From: Zea mays
Taxonomy: Eukaryota > Streptophyta > Magnoliopsida > Poales > Poaceae
DNA: 64,000 nt
NCBI RefSeq assembly: GCF_902167145.1
Contig: NC_050097.1
Coordinates: 38,672,095-38,736,094, forward strand
Direction: 5' to 3'
The notes under the pieces are model-generated. The model made no database searches and was not told the origin of the DNA. It worked only from the letters and a program-made list of their open reading frames with translations. Position numbers and translations under genes: made by a program. This document shows, one piece after another, positions 23,594 through 35,672 of the stretch (position 1 is its first letter; every line of letters begins with the position of its first letter).

Positions 23594-24059
23594 TAATAAA
23601 CTTATGATGTATCACCTTATAAGCATATCTCTTCGCACGTATCTCAAAATCTAGAATCTCCTATATCCCAAAATCTGAATCGAGACCTTCGGAATTCGAT
23701 AAAGAGGATATCGTACATGAGAGTGTTAGTATTGCCGGGTCAGCTACAGGAGACCGGGTGAGGGGAGCCGGACGTGATCAAGCGAAGTCACCGCACATGC
23801 AAGCCCAATCCTAAATACGTCGGAGGCCCATGGATTATAGATACGGCCCATGTGCAATACAGGTAATATCATTTAGTGTTCAGTCTGATTAGGGTGATGA
23901 ATGTCACAAAATCCACAACGCCGTTTTAAGATCCTTAGGTATTGCTCATAGGGCATGTGTCCTCACACTCACCAACAAAATAGTTTAGCTGACACAAACA
24001 TTGTCATATTGTTGGCATGAGGCTTTTCTCACCGTGAACATGTCATTAGTCGTCTTTCT

Positions 24060-26464
24060 TCTACTTATGTTATAGATAACATGTGCCTATTAGGACGCTT
24101 GTTCAATTCTCCACCAAACAATTCATTGCTTACATTTTTGGGTGCTCTTGTTGGCCTCATCTTCATTCTTACAAGAACATAAACTCTCATTTTGATCTGA
24201 AGAATATGTTTCTCTTGGCTATAGCTCCTCACATAAAGGGTACAAATACCTTGATCTTGATTCTAGCCACATCTACATTTCTAGGGACGTTATTTTTCTT
24301 AAAGTCATGCTTCCTTTTACTATGAAATCCACAAATAGTTCAAAGCTTATATCTTCTGAATATAATCCCTCTAATGTGTGCATGTTGCATTTGGGTAGCA
24401 ACAGTACTGATATGGAGCGTGATCAAATGCAAATTTCTATGCCTACCGGTTCTCTAGTTACAGAAGATTCATCGCCACAACTGACTGCTCCATGATCAGC
24501 ATACCTACCAGGTGTATCTACCTTGGACGCTACGACCGATAATCTTAGCTCTCCTCCATGTGTGTGTTGATCTTAGAATATTCACTCAGGGCCACACCTA
24601 CCTTGCCCTCAGCGTAGGGTCATGGTGTTTTTTGCCAACCCAGGACACCGTGTCTCGACCCTGCTCGCATGTGCCTACTATAGGGTCTCCTATTTTCGGG
24701 ATCATGGGGATACCTCTGTTAGCGCGCTACCATCAAGTACTCCATTTTGTGTCGCTGCTATGGGTTCATAGCCTAGTGCCACGATTTATGATGTTCATGT
24801 ACATCCATGTGGTACATGGCTCAAGCACAACATTGCGTAACCAAAGACCTATAGTGATGGTACAACCACATATTCTATGGTACGAACATCTATTATTGAG
24901 CCCACACTCATATTTTTGCTATGGAACACCCTCTTTGGAGAAATGCTATGCTTGATGAATTTCAGACGCTGATTAAAACAAGACTGGGCATCTTGTTCCT
25001 CCACATGCTAGATTAAATGTTATTGATAAGCATAAGTCTAATGGATCTATTAATCGTCATAAAGCATGTTTATAGACCAAGGAGTTTCAGCAACAATATG
25101 GGATTGTCTATGAGCACATATTTAGCTCAGATGTTGAACTCACCACCATTCATCTATTGTTGTCACTTTTTGCATCTCGTGGATGGACTATTCATCAAGT
25201 TGACATTCATAATTCCTTTTTGTATGACTTTCTTTATGCAAATTTCTATATCAAATAACGACCTACTTTTGGGGATTCTAGTCATCCCAATTATCTTTGC
25301 AAGTTGGATAAATCTCTCTATGGATTGAAGCAAGCTCATGTTCCCTAGTTTTCTTGTCTCAGTTCTAAGCTCTTATTTATGTGGATGATATTATTAATTG
25401 ACTCATCATCCATGAATGTCGCGCACCTTTTCAAGCAAATTTGTAATGATTTTGCCATCAAAGATCTTGGTCCTGTAAATCACTTTTTTGGGTAGATGTT
25501 CAACACACTCCAGAGGGGATCATATTGACATAATGCAAATATGTGAAGGATCTCTTGACTTGACTAATATGGTTCAATCCAAGGATGTCATGACTCCTTT
25601 GGCCCCTAGTGGCAAATTAAGTATTACTAGTGGTGATAAGCTCTCTCCCAAAGATACTACTCGTTATCACAATGTTGTTGGGGCTCTACAATATCTCTCA
25701 TTAACACGTTTATATGTTTCATTTTTTGTTAGTTGAGTATATTTGTCAATTTCTCTCACTCTAACTATGACACATGGCGTCCTTTAATTGGATTCTACGC
25801 TATGTTCATGTTTTGCTATTATTGACACGAGCCTCTATTTCACCAAGTCATGCTCCTCGTTACTTAGTGCTTTTTGGATGTCGATTCAACCGACAATCTT
25901 GATGATCGACCCAGTATTGATGGCTATAACATATTTTTTGGGGGCAATCTTATTCCCTGAAGTTCTCGCAAGCAGCTCATAGTCTCTCGCTTTAGCATGG
26001 AGGCTGGCTATAAAGTTGGTGTTGATGCTACTATCGAGATCATATGGCTTCAAGTTCTGCTACATGAACTTGGTATTTCACTTTTGATGGCATCCATTAT
26101 TTTTTATTAGTGGTCTATACAGGATGAGGTGGACTATCATTTTATCCCTGAGCGTGTCTCTACTCGACAACTTGATGTACAGATCATCTCTTCAAAGGAT
26201 CAAGTTGTCGATATCATGACCAAGCCTTAGCTATCACATTGTACAATTTTTTTAGTAATCTAAACATTGTTTGTTACACTACATCCAGATTGAGGGGGTT
26301 GGTAGGAGATCATTATTTCACAGAGCAATGTCTCATTGATTTCAGGAGTTGTGTATCCTATCTTGTCTCCTCAATATACTCAGGATTGTAATCAATACTC
26401 ATACCATTGATCTATATAAAGAACAAGTCACGATCCCTAGAGCTTTTGAGCCATTCAATCAACA
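24060..26464 (+). mobile_element. Decayed Ty1/copia retrotransposon with 3' LTR
   Basis: Many stops and frameshifts, but collinear copia pol pieces remain on the plus strand. They are an integrase C-terminal block (FGCSCWPHLHSY, about 24129), reverse transcriptase pieces (GWTIHQVDIHNSFLYDFL, about 25183; LDKSLYGLKQAHVP, about 25307; NDFAIKDLGPVNHFFG, about 25447), YHNVVGALQYLSLTR (about 25663), and an RNase H end (EIIWLQVLLHELGI, about 26034). A polypurine-like GATTGAGGGGG (26288-26298) precedes a probable short 3' LTR at about 26300-26464 with a TATATAAAG box. No 5' LTR was found. Confidence 0.75.
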
Positions 26465-27089
26465 CCACTGTCCTAAGTAAAGTCATGGAAGTATCATGCC
26501 CTTAATGTCAAGATGATTTAATCCTCTTTGACAATAGAGTTACAGATGTCGGTCACTTCGAGTTTAAGTAGAAACAACTTTCGCATTGAAACTTCATCTT
26601 TTATATGCTACGCGCGTGTATATATATGTAGCAGAAACAATATAAATGCTCCCTAACGGAGTTAGCTGGTTATTATATCCTATGTGCGTGGAATAACAAA
26701 AAGGATAGAAATAAACACACATTTTCTATGTGCATATTCTTCTTCGTACATTTTTTTCTTTTTTGACCTATATATATTTTAACTGTAACTGTGTAAAAAT
26801 CTGGCAGGATGCATATGAGGTGAGAAAGCACATCTCGTTACACCAACTCACATATACACGAGGAACCAAAACAAAGCCATCATGGTGTACGAGATTATCT
26901 TGGACGCTAGCTATACGTTAGTCTCGCAAACAAAAAACAAATAAGTTTTCACTTATTTTTTTCGTTGTCTTGGTCAAATCAATAATATTGTACGGATTTT
27001 TTTGTTTAAAAATAGTTTGAATTATATGTTTTCCTGTTGATTATTTATGATGACATAAGATGTTATATATATTCTACTCGTGTGGCTCA
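26465..27089. other. Intergenic DNA, nothing recognised
   Basis: AT-rich sequence without a domain-bearing frame or clear repeat. Confidence 0.4.
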
Positions 27090-27216
27090 GGGGGTGTTTG
27101 TTTGGGATTATAATCCACCTAGATTATATAATCCAACAATTTTTGAACTAACTCTTAGTTCAAAAGTTGTTAGATTATATAATCTAGATAGATTATAATC
27201 TCAAACAAACACCCCC
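27090..27216. mobile_element. Foldback MITE, 127 bp
   Basis: The whole unit is close to a perfect hairpin: GGGGGTGTTTGTTTGGGATT at the left pairs with the right end, and the arms meet near 27153. No target duplication could be fixed. Confidence 0.75.
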
Positions 27217-27513
27217 TATGCCATGACCACTCGGATTATTAAAAAAATCTAGTTGAAAAAAAGTTAAAGGACAATCTTTTTATTAAAGCCTATTCCTATA
27301 AGTGCATAAAAATAAAAAGAGGTCTCTAGAAGTTTGATCTAAGCCCCCGTTAAGACTCCTGGAGCTAATATAGCCATTGAACAAAGTTAGATGGGTTAAG
27401 CTAGCTAATAAACCAATTGCTAATTGTGAGTTAATAATTACTTAGAGTATTATTTGGGGCTATTTGGAACATCTACTGCTAATTTTAGCAGCTATATAAA
27501 TAGGTCTAATTAA

Positions 27514-27663
27514 GGCTCTGTTTGTTTATCCTCGATTATATAATCAAGGTATCTTAAATAAGTTGAGAGACAACACATATTATTAATATTATTAGATAGA
27601 TTATATAATCTAGATACCTAGATTATAATAATCTATAAAATAGGTCATTAGATGAACAGGGAC
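27514..27663. mobile_element. Tourist-like MITE, 150 bp
   Basis: Imperfect inverted ends GGCTCTGTTTG and GTCCCTGTTCA (right end on the minus strand) with TAA on both sides (27511-27513 and 27664-27666). Confidence 0.65.
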
Positions 27664-27726
27664 TAAAAGTATATTTGCGAAGCTACGGCGTCCGGGTATG
27701 ATTCTGCCGTGGGGAAATGCCATCTG

Positions 27727-28085
27727 AGGCTAGTCGCAGTGGGAAACTGTAAAGAGAACGCTACCGATATAGGGTTAGATATACAATAGAAAAATGGTAC
27801 AGCGGGGAACCTCACCGGCGACTGCAAAGTTAGGGAGAGCATGCGAAACGCTATTTACAGAGTCGCTCGGTCTCTACTCCAAATCTCTCTGAGCACAGGA
27901 GGTAGTTGGGAGGATGGTAAAAAAATGGAATGAAATGATAAAAATATGTGGTAGTTGATATAGAGTTGTAATATAGAGTAAATATGGATGCAGAGGGTTA
28001 TGATATAAAGTATATAATTTTGCTGACGAGGATAAAATATTCTTTTTAGAGTAGGAATTTAGAGTGACATGAGTGCGGATAGCCT
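27727..28085. mobile_element. MITE-like element, related to the one at 30364-30710
   Basis: Ends AGGCTAGTCGCAGTG and AGGCTATCCGCACTC (right end on the minus strand) form inverted repeats. The interior block TAGTTGATATAGAGTTG followed by ATATAGAGTAAATAT also occurs at 30580-30615. The target duplication is not clear. Confidence 0.55.
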
Positions 28086-28249
28086 GTGCAATCCGCACGG
28101 CTGGATCCACCAGGACTCGTAGAAAGGCCATGGGCCCGCGGTTGCAAACCGTGTCACGGCTGCCGAAAACGACACGTTTGGTCGACGGTCGTGGCCAGAA
28201 ACAGATGGGACTCGGCAGCATCCGTCGGCGACGACGACTCCAGAAGCAC

Positions 28250-28283
28250 GGCAATGCAATGCAATGCAATGCAATGCAATGCA
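28250..28283. repeat. (AATGC)n microsatellite
   Basis: About 6.5 perfect copies of the 5-base unit. Surrounding GC-rich frames are not credible genes. Confidence 0.95.
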
Positions 28284-28538
28284 GTCCAGGCGTTATGCCA
28301 ATCCAGTCCAGTCCATCAAATAACCATACCTTCCAGCGCGTTCTCAACCGCAACACAAACCATTCAGCCTGAGGTGTCAACACTAACCAGAGGTCAAATG
28401 AATTTTGTAGTGGCCATTTTTTTGGTTCGTAAGCGTGACAGCTGAATTAAAGTAGACGAATGCGTGAATACGTGGGCTGGTGGAATGAATTAATCATTCA
28501 TATGGAAATGGACATATGTCATCTTTAGCATCTACGTA

Positions 28539-28704
28539 GTCCCTCCATCCAAAAATATAAATTTGATTCGTTATATACTAATTATACATCCATTAATTAA
28601 TTTATGAATGCAGTTTGTATATATGTCTACATCTATTATTATCTATTCGAATGTGGACAGAACAAAAGAGGACTAGAAAGAGCTATATTTTGGGATGGAG
28701 GGAG
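28539..28704. mobile_element. Stowaway MITE, 166 bp
   Basis: Inverted ends GTCCCTCCATCCAAAAATAT and CTCCCTCCATCCCAAAATAT (right end on the minus strand) with TA target duplications (28537-28538 and 28705-28706) fit the Tc1/mariner-related Stowaway group. Confidence 0.9.
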
Positions 28705-28870
28705 TACAAATTATATGAGCTTATCATGAACATTAAATAGTTGTGATATAGACTTCTTTTTTCTGCCTCACATAGAACTAAATATAATGAGAGAGATGGA
28801 TAACTAAAAAACCAACTTTTTTAAAATTAGGTTGCATAAAACCATTAGTCAAAATTACCATAGCACCACC

Positions 28871-29080
28871 GTCATTCTCAGCATGTTTATTTTATTAAAG
28901 TTGAGTGACTAGCAAAAATACTATAATGTCACAATCCAAGTTCTGATATCCACAAGGTAAAATATATGGCTAGTCATCCTTTTCAACATATTTATTATAT
29001 ATAGTTGAGTGACTAGCAAAAATAGTATAATGTCACAACCCAAGTTTTGACATCCACAAGGTAAAATATATGGCTAGTCA
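28871..29080. repeat. Tandem duplication, two copies of a 104-bp unit
   Basis: TTGAGTGACTAGCAAAAATA occurs at 28901 and again, with one difference, at 29005. The copies extend to ATATGGCTAGTCATC with scattered substitutions. Confidence 0.85.
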
Positions 29081-29655
29081 TCTTTAATAGCAACTATCAA
29101 ATTAATAATGCAATGCAATAATTAATTCGATCAATTTAGTTTATGGGACGGTTTAACGGCCAGTTGCGTTGTTTCTAAAGTCTACAATGTTCAAAAAGTC
29201 TTGAATAACTCAAACTTTGCTGCTCCTGAATGGATCTTCAAAGCTCTCGGCATTGATCTTCGAATTGAACCTACATAAAGCTTATGTCCTATCGCAACTA
29301 ACGTACAAACAAATCATACATAAAAATATTGTACAAGACAAAAGTTCGAAAAAAAAAACATACTAAAAGATAACAAGGTCGTAGAGCTAGCGAAAGAACG
29401 CAAAAAAAAAAAGAATTTAGACAGAGAAGCTGGCAAGCTGCGAAGGTTAAAAGGGAAGCCATGCGATTATGGATCTGCGTGTACAACGGAACTGATCCGT
29501 GGATTTAAAATTGAAAGGTAGATGAATCTGCGCGAGCTGGCACAATGCTTGCAACTCAGTTGACTGAAGGTAAAGAAACAAACATATTGTCTTCGGATTA
29601 AAGACAATTGTTCGGACTGCGGCAGCTACAACCCATAAATACAAAACACTATAGA
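29081..29655. other. Intergenic DNA, nothing recognised
   Basis: No supportable gene; poly-A-rich tracts at about 29350 and 29402. Confidence 0.4.
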
Positions 29656-29823
29656 CAGAGGCGGATCCAGAATTTTTCTATGATCCAAACCAAAACTACT
29701 AAATTTCCTTCTTTTTATTTTATCTTAGTTATTTTATACCGTATTAATAGAGACTTATATAGAATTAAATAGATCAAACCCCGGGCCACGGTCCGGGTGG
29801 CCCGGAGTATAGATCCGCCCCTG
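29656..29823. mobile_element. Non-autonomous hAT MITE, 168 bp
   Basis: Inverted ends CAGAGGCGGATC and CAGGGGCGGATC (right end on the minus strand) are flanked by a perfect 8-bp duplication ACTATAGA (29648-29655 and 29824-29831). An 8-bp duplication is the hAT hallmark. Confidence 0.9.
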
Positions 29824-29875
29824 ACTATAGAAGCAGTATAAGTCGGTACAGATTAAAGCCAAGCACATAGACTGA

Positions 29876-30130
29876 ATAATAAAGCAATTGATGCTACACG
29901 TCTGTGTATCACAGGATTCTCAGAATAAAGAAACAACAACAGAATAAAATAAAATAAATTGGACTCAGAAAATTATTTATTTCATGCATTATCTCTATTT
30001 ATATTAAAGCACTAATAAGTCGACCGAAGGGAAATAAACAAAGATAATAAAGCAGTTGATACTGCACGTATGTGTATCACCTGATTCTCGGAATAAAGAA
30101 CCAACAACAGAATGCAGAATAAAATAAATT
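29876..30130. repeat. Direct repeat, 168-bp spacing
   Basis: ATAATAAAGCAATTGATGCT (29876) and ATAATAAAGCAGTTGATACT (30044) begin blocks of about 80 bp that run through GTGTATCAC, GATTCTC and AACAACAGAAT to AATAAAAT. The repeat abuts the hAT MITE and a mini-Helitron. Confidence 0.75.
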
Positions 30131-30175
30131 AAACTAGGCTCATAAAATTAAATAAATCTTATTTCTTATTTTTAT

Positions 30176-30290
30176 TCTCTACTATATTAAAACACTAGTT
30201 TTTCTGGTACCACAGTTTCCATCGTCGTGGCCCCACACTTAAATTGAAAAAATAAATACAAACCATAGCAATGTACGGCTACTTTGCTAG
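30176..30290 (+). mobile_element. Putative mini-Helitron, 115 bp
   Basis: The 5' end TCTCTACTATATTAAAAC matches the plant Helitron TCTCTACTA-type start. The 3' end CCATAGCAATGTACGG forms a short imperfect hairpin about 11 bp before the terminal CTAG, followed by host T. This is close to the common grass Helitron 3' hairpin plus CTRR. Internal sequence is non-coding. Confidence 0.55.
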
Positions 30291-30363
30291 TTCATTTATA
30301 AGACTGTTTAGGCCTAGTTTGGATATTCTTGGATTGGAATGGTTTAGAGGGATTGAAGAGTGT

Positions 30364-30714
30364 TTAAAGCTACCCGCAGTGGACTACTTCATTTACTACC
30401 CGATCTGACATAGAGTAAAATATCTGCTGTAGTGGGGGCCGTATGTGGTACTCCATTCTAGAGTAGAAGCTCATGAGTGTAGTACGGATTTAACTCTACG
30501 CGTTGCACATATTCGGATTCAACTCTATGCTACAGCCGTATATGTAGGGAAGACAATTAAAAAAATAATATAATATATAGTAGTTGATATAGAGTTGAGA
30601 TATAGAGTAAATATAATTACAGAGGATTGTGTTATAAGGTAAAAAAATTTGCTGATAAGTACATAAGTCTTTTTATGGTACAAATTTAGAGTTGTATGAA
30701 TGCGGATGAACTAA
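30364..30714. mobile_element. MITE-like element related to 27727-28085
   Basis: It starts AGCTACCCGCAGTGG and ends with the inverse of AGTTCATCCGCATTC. The interior shares the TATAGAGTAAATAT motif block with the first copy. The copies are diverged. Confidence 0.5.
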
Positions 30715-33069
30715 AATCTCCAATAAAACTAATCATCTCTCAATACATGTATCTCAAATTCTCAATGACACTCATAGTACCTAAAATAGGCCCTATGGTG
30801 GGACACCATATCAGACACCGAGCGCGGGGAAAAACTCCCAGGCGCGTCACGCGTGCGTTGTCTCGGGCGCTGCACGTCCGAGACTCCGAGCGGGACCGGC
30901 GCGCCTGTCCTCTCCTGGCCTGCCATCGAATAGTCAATAGAGAGAAAATATATTTGAAACGTCAACCCTTGCAGATGCGTGCATGTGAACCTCAGCGTGA
31001 CAGCGCGTCATAACTCATATCACAGGCCCAGGCCCAGGCTCAGTTTGTTCGTCTATTCTCTCTCCTGACCACCACACCGAGTCACCGATCATCTATCCTC
31101 ACGTCTCACGCTTGTCTACAGTGTTGTCCGCACTCCCATGTGACCCGTCCTCCCTTAATGAGTTGTGACCTTAGCCGCGTTTGGAACGAGCAGATTTTCT
31201 GCAATCGCATGCATGCATGCATGCACCCGGCACAGAAAAGGAGTAGAGAAAACGTGCACGCACGGAAAGGGAGAGAGGAAGAGACTGCGAAGAAAGATTA
31301 AAAAAAAAAGAACTGGCTGCATGCAATGGAGAAAACTGGCAATAATCAGTTCCATTTTTCATGGAAAACGAGGATCGTCGCTATGTTAAAACTAAAGGAT
31401 TTCATTGGAACAAAGGAATTTCACAGTAATATGATAAGAATTTTACAGGAATTAGTTTAAAAACACAGTAAAAACATAGGATTTATGAAATAATCCTTCA
31501 ATCCAAAGAAGCCCCAAGACTGTGAAGCAAAGTAACGAAAATCCAGATAATCCGAAGCGTAGCTGGTGGAAAAAAAGGAACACGAATCTCTCGTCAAATA
31601 GTTGGGAAAGATATAGAGCTATTTCGAACGGTGGTGGCGGCTAGGTTTAGATTCAAATGAAAAGAATGGCGGATTTGGTTATTAGGATAAGCATTATCTA
31701 AGTTCGGAATTTCTGGATTTAAAAACAAAAATAATTGTAGAATTAGCATACACGTCCCAAAAAAATCTCTAAAAGCTTCAAAAATCCAGAAACGTCTCTC
31801 AAAGATTGTTTAGAACATGAGAAACTCAAAAGACATTTGAGTGTATCTCAAACACTAAAATATGCTGACAGATAAAAGGAAAAAAAGTACTGGAAAAAAT
31901 CCTGATAGGATTTTAAGAGAGAGATTGATGAACAATGAACTCAAGGAAATAATTTAGAGTTCAAGGAAAAAAGATATTTGACAAAATTCAAGAGAAAAGA
32001 TTAAGATCAAGGAATCTAGATTTGATTGCGTAAACACACAACGACGTGTTTTGGAAACTTTGCACACTCGCCACGCAGAACAATCAAAAGAAAACCTCAC
32101 ACTATGAACGCTCGTTGGTGGTTTAATTTAGAAAAAGTTTGAAACAAAAATCTAGTTCACTATATCTGATATGTGCAAACTATAAACTAATCTTAGGAAG
32201 TTCTATACAGATATCAAATCGTTGTGTTTATTTTGTGTTTTCTATTCACCATCCAAAATTAGAAATTTTAGGACGCGCCAAACTACCCACCCCTTTAAAT
32301 AAATATTGTCCCAAGATTCAAAAAGGCTAGCAAGAAGAACAAGTATGGCATGAAGATTTGTTTGTATATGCTTGCTCACACTTGAATTTGTCTTCTTTAA
32401 CAAAAGGTACCTAGGGCTCCATCAATGGAAAGTGTATAGTTCTTAATGAACCTTCTTTGTCATACTCGTGAATGACTGTGAGTCATGAGTTGTCTTCTAG
32501 CACATGCTCTTCATCATTCTCAATGTGAGACCGCCTCAAGGACTCTTCTGCAGCTGGTGAAGGCACTTTTCGGGTATCAATGGACGAAATGTTCTACATC
32601 CTTACAATAAAAAACATGCCTTTATTGCTTTAACATATCGACAAGTAACTTTTGCCTCATCGTCGTCTAATACTAGTTGGAGGGGTGTCTGGGTATTAAT
32701 GAGATGAGCTTGATCGTGTTCTTGGGTTATATCTTCTTTAGCATCATTTTTCCTCCTTAGTCATTTTACGGTTGTTGGGGGTAGGAACTATGTTGTCATG
32801 TATTATCTCCATTAGGATTCATTCGGTTATAGATCAAAAGATATATTAGACAAGAATATATGTAAGCCATCACTTCCACGAATTGTAACATTGCTTTTCA
32901 CTATATTCAACAAATGTCTCTGCATGATTACAATTTTCTCGATGATGAAACAAAACAAGGACATAACTATTACATAACATTTCCAGACAAACTCATAATT
33001 CATTAGCATTCACGAGGTTGGGTTTCCATCTAAGGTCATGGTGTGAAATGGGGTTTCATAAGTGCAAAT
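30715..33069. other. Gene-poor stretch
   Basis: 30780-31160 is moderately GC-rich without a recognisable gene. A (GCAT)n tract lies at 31207-31225. From 31390 the sequence is AT-rich. 32300-32830 may be further decayed gypsy sequence belonging to the relic at 33070, but no domain is clear. Confidence 0.4.
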
Positions 33070-33620
33070 ACTGTCACCAAGGACTAGATATTTTTGTGAA
33101 TTAATTCCATGCTTCATATTTCATAAAAAAATCCATGCTTCGGTGCTTGTAGTAGAGGCACCTCATGACCTCATAATAAATTCCTTATCCTATAGAAGAT
33201 CTCAAGGATACCATTCTCTTATCAGCCTCGATTATCCATTTCTAGATAGTTAACCAGTTGTTTTCAAGAATAACATCTATTTATGTTGAATCCATTACTT
33301 TAAGATCAACTAGAAATTCTGACTCGCATATCTTCACATTAACCCTTCGATATACATATATGGATTTCCATTTATGCCATGGTAATCTGATAAGCATCTT
33401 CTTGCTCATATGGGTTTTAAATATTCCATGACTTTCTACAAATTGTGTTGTGACAAAACAATGAGATGCATAGGGGTCAAATACCACTGATCTAGGTATT
33501 GAGTTGACTAGAAGTTTACCGAGTATGACTTGGATATCATTCTAAGCACTTTCTACCATCACATGGTTGATTCTACCATAAGTACAGTGAAAGTTGGCTA
33601 GAGGGGTGGATAGGTGAAAC
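33070..33620 (-). pseudogene. Ty3/gypsy gag-protease relic
   Basis: On the minus strand, NFHCTYGRINHVMVESA precedes LVNSIPRSVVFDPYASHCFV, then FVESHGI and VYRRVNVKICESEFLVDLKV. This is the order seen between Gag and the aspartic protease of plant gypsy elements, where the active-site D-S/T-G-A-S-H appears here as DPYASH. The glycine is lost and several stops are present. Downstream, ENNWL stands where GMDWL is usual. Inactive. Confidence 0.75.
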
Positions 33621-33803
33621 ATGAAATTTAGAACCTTAAACATAAACGAGAACCTCAGTTAGGCGTTAAAACGAGAAATAGATTGATTGAAGTAAGGGAG
33701 AGTTGTTCTTCTCACAAGAGTTGCTCAAAATGATTGCAGAATTACTTTGGAAGCAACTCAAATGATATAGTATCAAGCACAAGCAAGATAACTTTAGAAT
33801 ATG

Positions 33804-35099
33804 TGAAAGTCGCCTAGAGGGGGGGTGAATAGGGCAAAACTGAAATTCACAAAGTTAATCACAACTACAAGCCGGGTTAGCGTTAGAAATATAATCGAGC
33901 CCGCGAGAGAGGGTGCAAAACAAATCACAAGCAAATAAAGAGTGTGACACGCGGATTTGTTTTACCGAGGTTCGGTTCTCGCAAACCTACTCCCCGTTGA
34001 GGAGGCCACAAAGGCCGGGTCTTTTTCAACCCCTTCCCTCTCTCAAACGGTCCCTCGGACTGAGTGAGCTTTCTCTTCTCAAATCAACCGGGAACAAAAC
34101 TTCCCCGCAAGGACCACCACACAATTGGTGTCTCTTGCCTCGGTTACAAGTAAGTATTGATCTCAAGAAAGAATGAGAAAGAAGGAAGCGATCCAAGCGC
34201 AAGAGCTCAAAAGAACACAACAAATCACTCTCACTTAACACTAAAGCTTTTATGGAATTGGGAGAGGAGTTGATCACTTGGGTGTGTCTTGTATTGAATG
34301 CCTAGCTCTTGTAAGTGGTTGGAAGGTTGAAAACTTGGATGACTTGAATGTGGGGTGGTTGGGGGTATTTATAACCCCAACCACCAAACTAGCCGTTTGG
34401 TGGAGGCTGCTGTCGCATGGTGCACCGGACAGTCCGGTGCACACCGGATAGTGTCCGGTGCGCCAGCCACGTCACCAGGACATTGGGTTCCGACCGTTGG
34501 AGCTCTGACTGCTGGGCCCGCCTGGATGTCCGGTGGCACACCGGACATGTACTGTAGAGTGTCCGGTGCGCCACTACGCGCGTGCCTGACTTCTGCGCGC
34601 CCTGGCGCGCATTAATTGCTGCTGCAGGTGACCGTTGGCGCGAAGTAGCCGTTGCTCCGCTGGCTCACCGGACAGTCCGGTGTACACCTGACATGTCCGG
34701 TGAATTATAGCGGAGCGGATTTCCGAAGCTGGCGAGTTCAGAGTCGCTCTTCCTTGGAGCACCGGACACTGTCCGGTGTACACCGGACAGTCCGGTGAAT
34801 TATAGCGGAGCGCCTCTGAGTTTTCCCGAAGGTGAAGAGTTTGGCTTGGAGTTCCCTGGTGCACCGGACACTGTCCGGTGGCACACCGGACAGTCCGGTG
34901 CGCCAGACCAGGGCTGCCTTCGGTTATCCCTTGTTCTCTTAGTTGAACCCATTTCTTGGTCTTTTTATTGGCTAAGTGTGAACCTTTGGCACCTGTATAA
35001 CTTATAGACTAGAGCAAACTAGTTAGTCCAATTATTTGTGTTGGGCAATTCACCCACCAAAATCAATTAGGAAATAGGTGTAAGCCTAATTCCCTTTCA
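33804..35099 (-). repeat. 3' LTR of the truncated copia element
   Basis: 1296 bp with TG...CA ends on the minus strand, and TATAAATA in the minus orientation near 34365-34373. Confidence 0.82.
34421..34905. repeat. Second array of CACCGGACAGTCCGGTG palindromes
   Basis: Clusters near 34424, 34540, 34670, 34760 and 34862 have irregular spacing, often two palindromes back to back. They lie in the LTR of the truncated copia element. Confidence 0.8.
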
Positions 35100-35672
35100 A
35101 TCTCCCCTTTTTGGTGATTGATGCCAACACAAACCAAAGCAAATATAGAAGTGCATAATTGAACTAGCTTGCATAATGTAAGTGTAAAGGTTGCTTGGAA
35201 TCGAGCCAATATAAATACTTATAAGATACGCATGGATTGTTTTCTTCATTTTTATCATTTTGGACCACGCTTGCACCACATGTTTTGTTTTTGCAAATTC
35301 TTTTGTAAATTCTTTTCAAAGTTCTTTTGCAAATAGTCAAAGGTAAATGAATAAGATTTTGCGAAGCATTCTCAAGATTTGAAATTTTCTCCCCCTGTTT
35401 CAAATGCTTTTCCTTTGACTAAACAAAACTCCCCCTTAATAAATTCCTCCTCTTAGTGTTCAAGAGGGTTTTAAGATATTGATTTTGAAACTACTACTCT
35501 CTTCCCTTTTGAACACAAGAAGATGCCAATTTGAAAATCATACCAATTGAAAAAACTCTATCTAAAATTAGTACCAATTGAAAAACCAAAATTTTGAAAT
35601 TGGTGGTGGTGCGGTCCTTTTGCTTTGGGCTCATGCTCTCTCCCCCTTTGGCATGAATCGCCAAAAACGGAT

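Larger units (their letters stand above)
33804..35672 (-). mobile_element. Truncated copia element: 3' LTR plus 3' internal region
   Basis: On the minus strand, non-coding internal sequence (35672-35100) ends in a polypurine tract (AAAAAGGGGAGAT) that abuts the LTR (35099-33804, ends TGAAAGGGAATT and CGACTTTCA). The internal part carries CTCCCCCT tracts like those at 1-850, and the LTR shares the palindrome array, so it is related to the first copia element. It is cut at 35672 by the insertion of a plus-strand gypsy LTR. No target duplication is visible next to 33804. Confidence 0.8.

Noticed and set aside
28250..28283. Possible coding repeat or telomere-like tract
   Set aside because: Plain (AATGC)n microsatellite, not the plant telomere unit TTTAGGG.
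27874..28383. Possible host gene around a GC-rich island
   Set aside because: The frame crosses a MITE end and a microsatellite and contains no conserved domain.
31155..31391. Short frames around the (GCAT)n tract
   Set aside because: Frames exist on both strands only because of the simple repeat and low stop density; no homology recognised.
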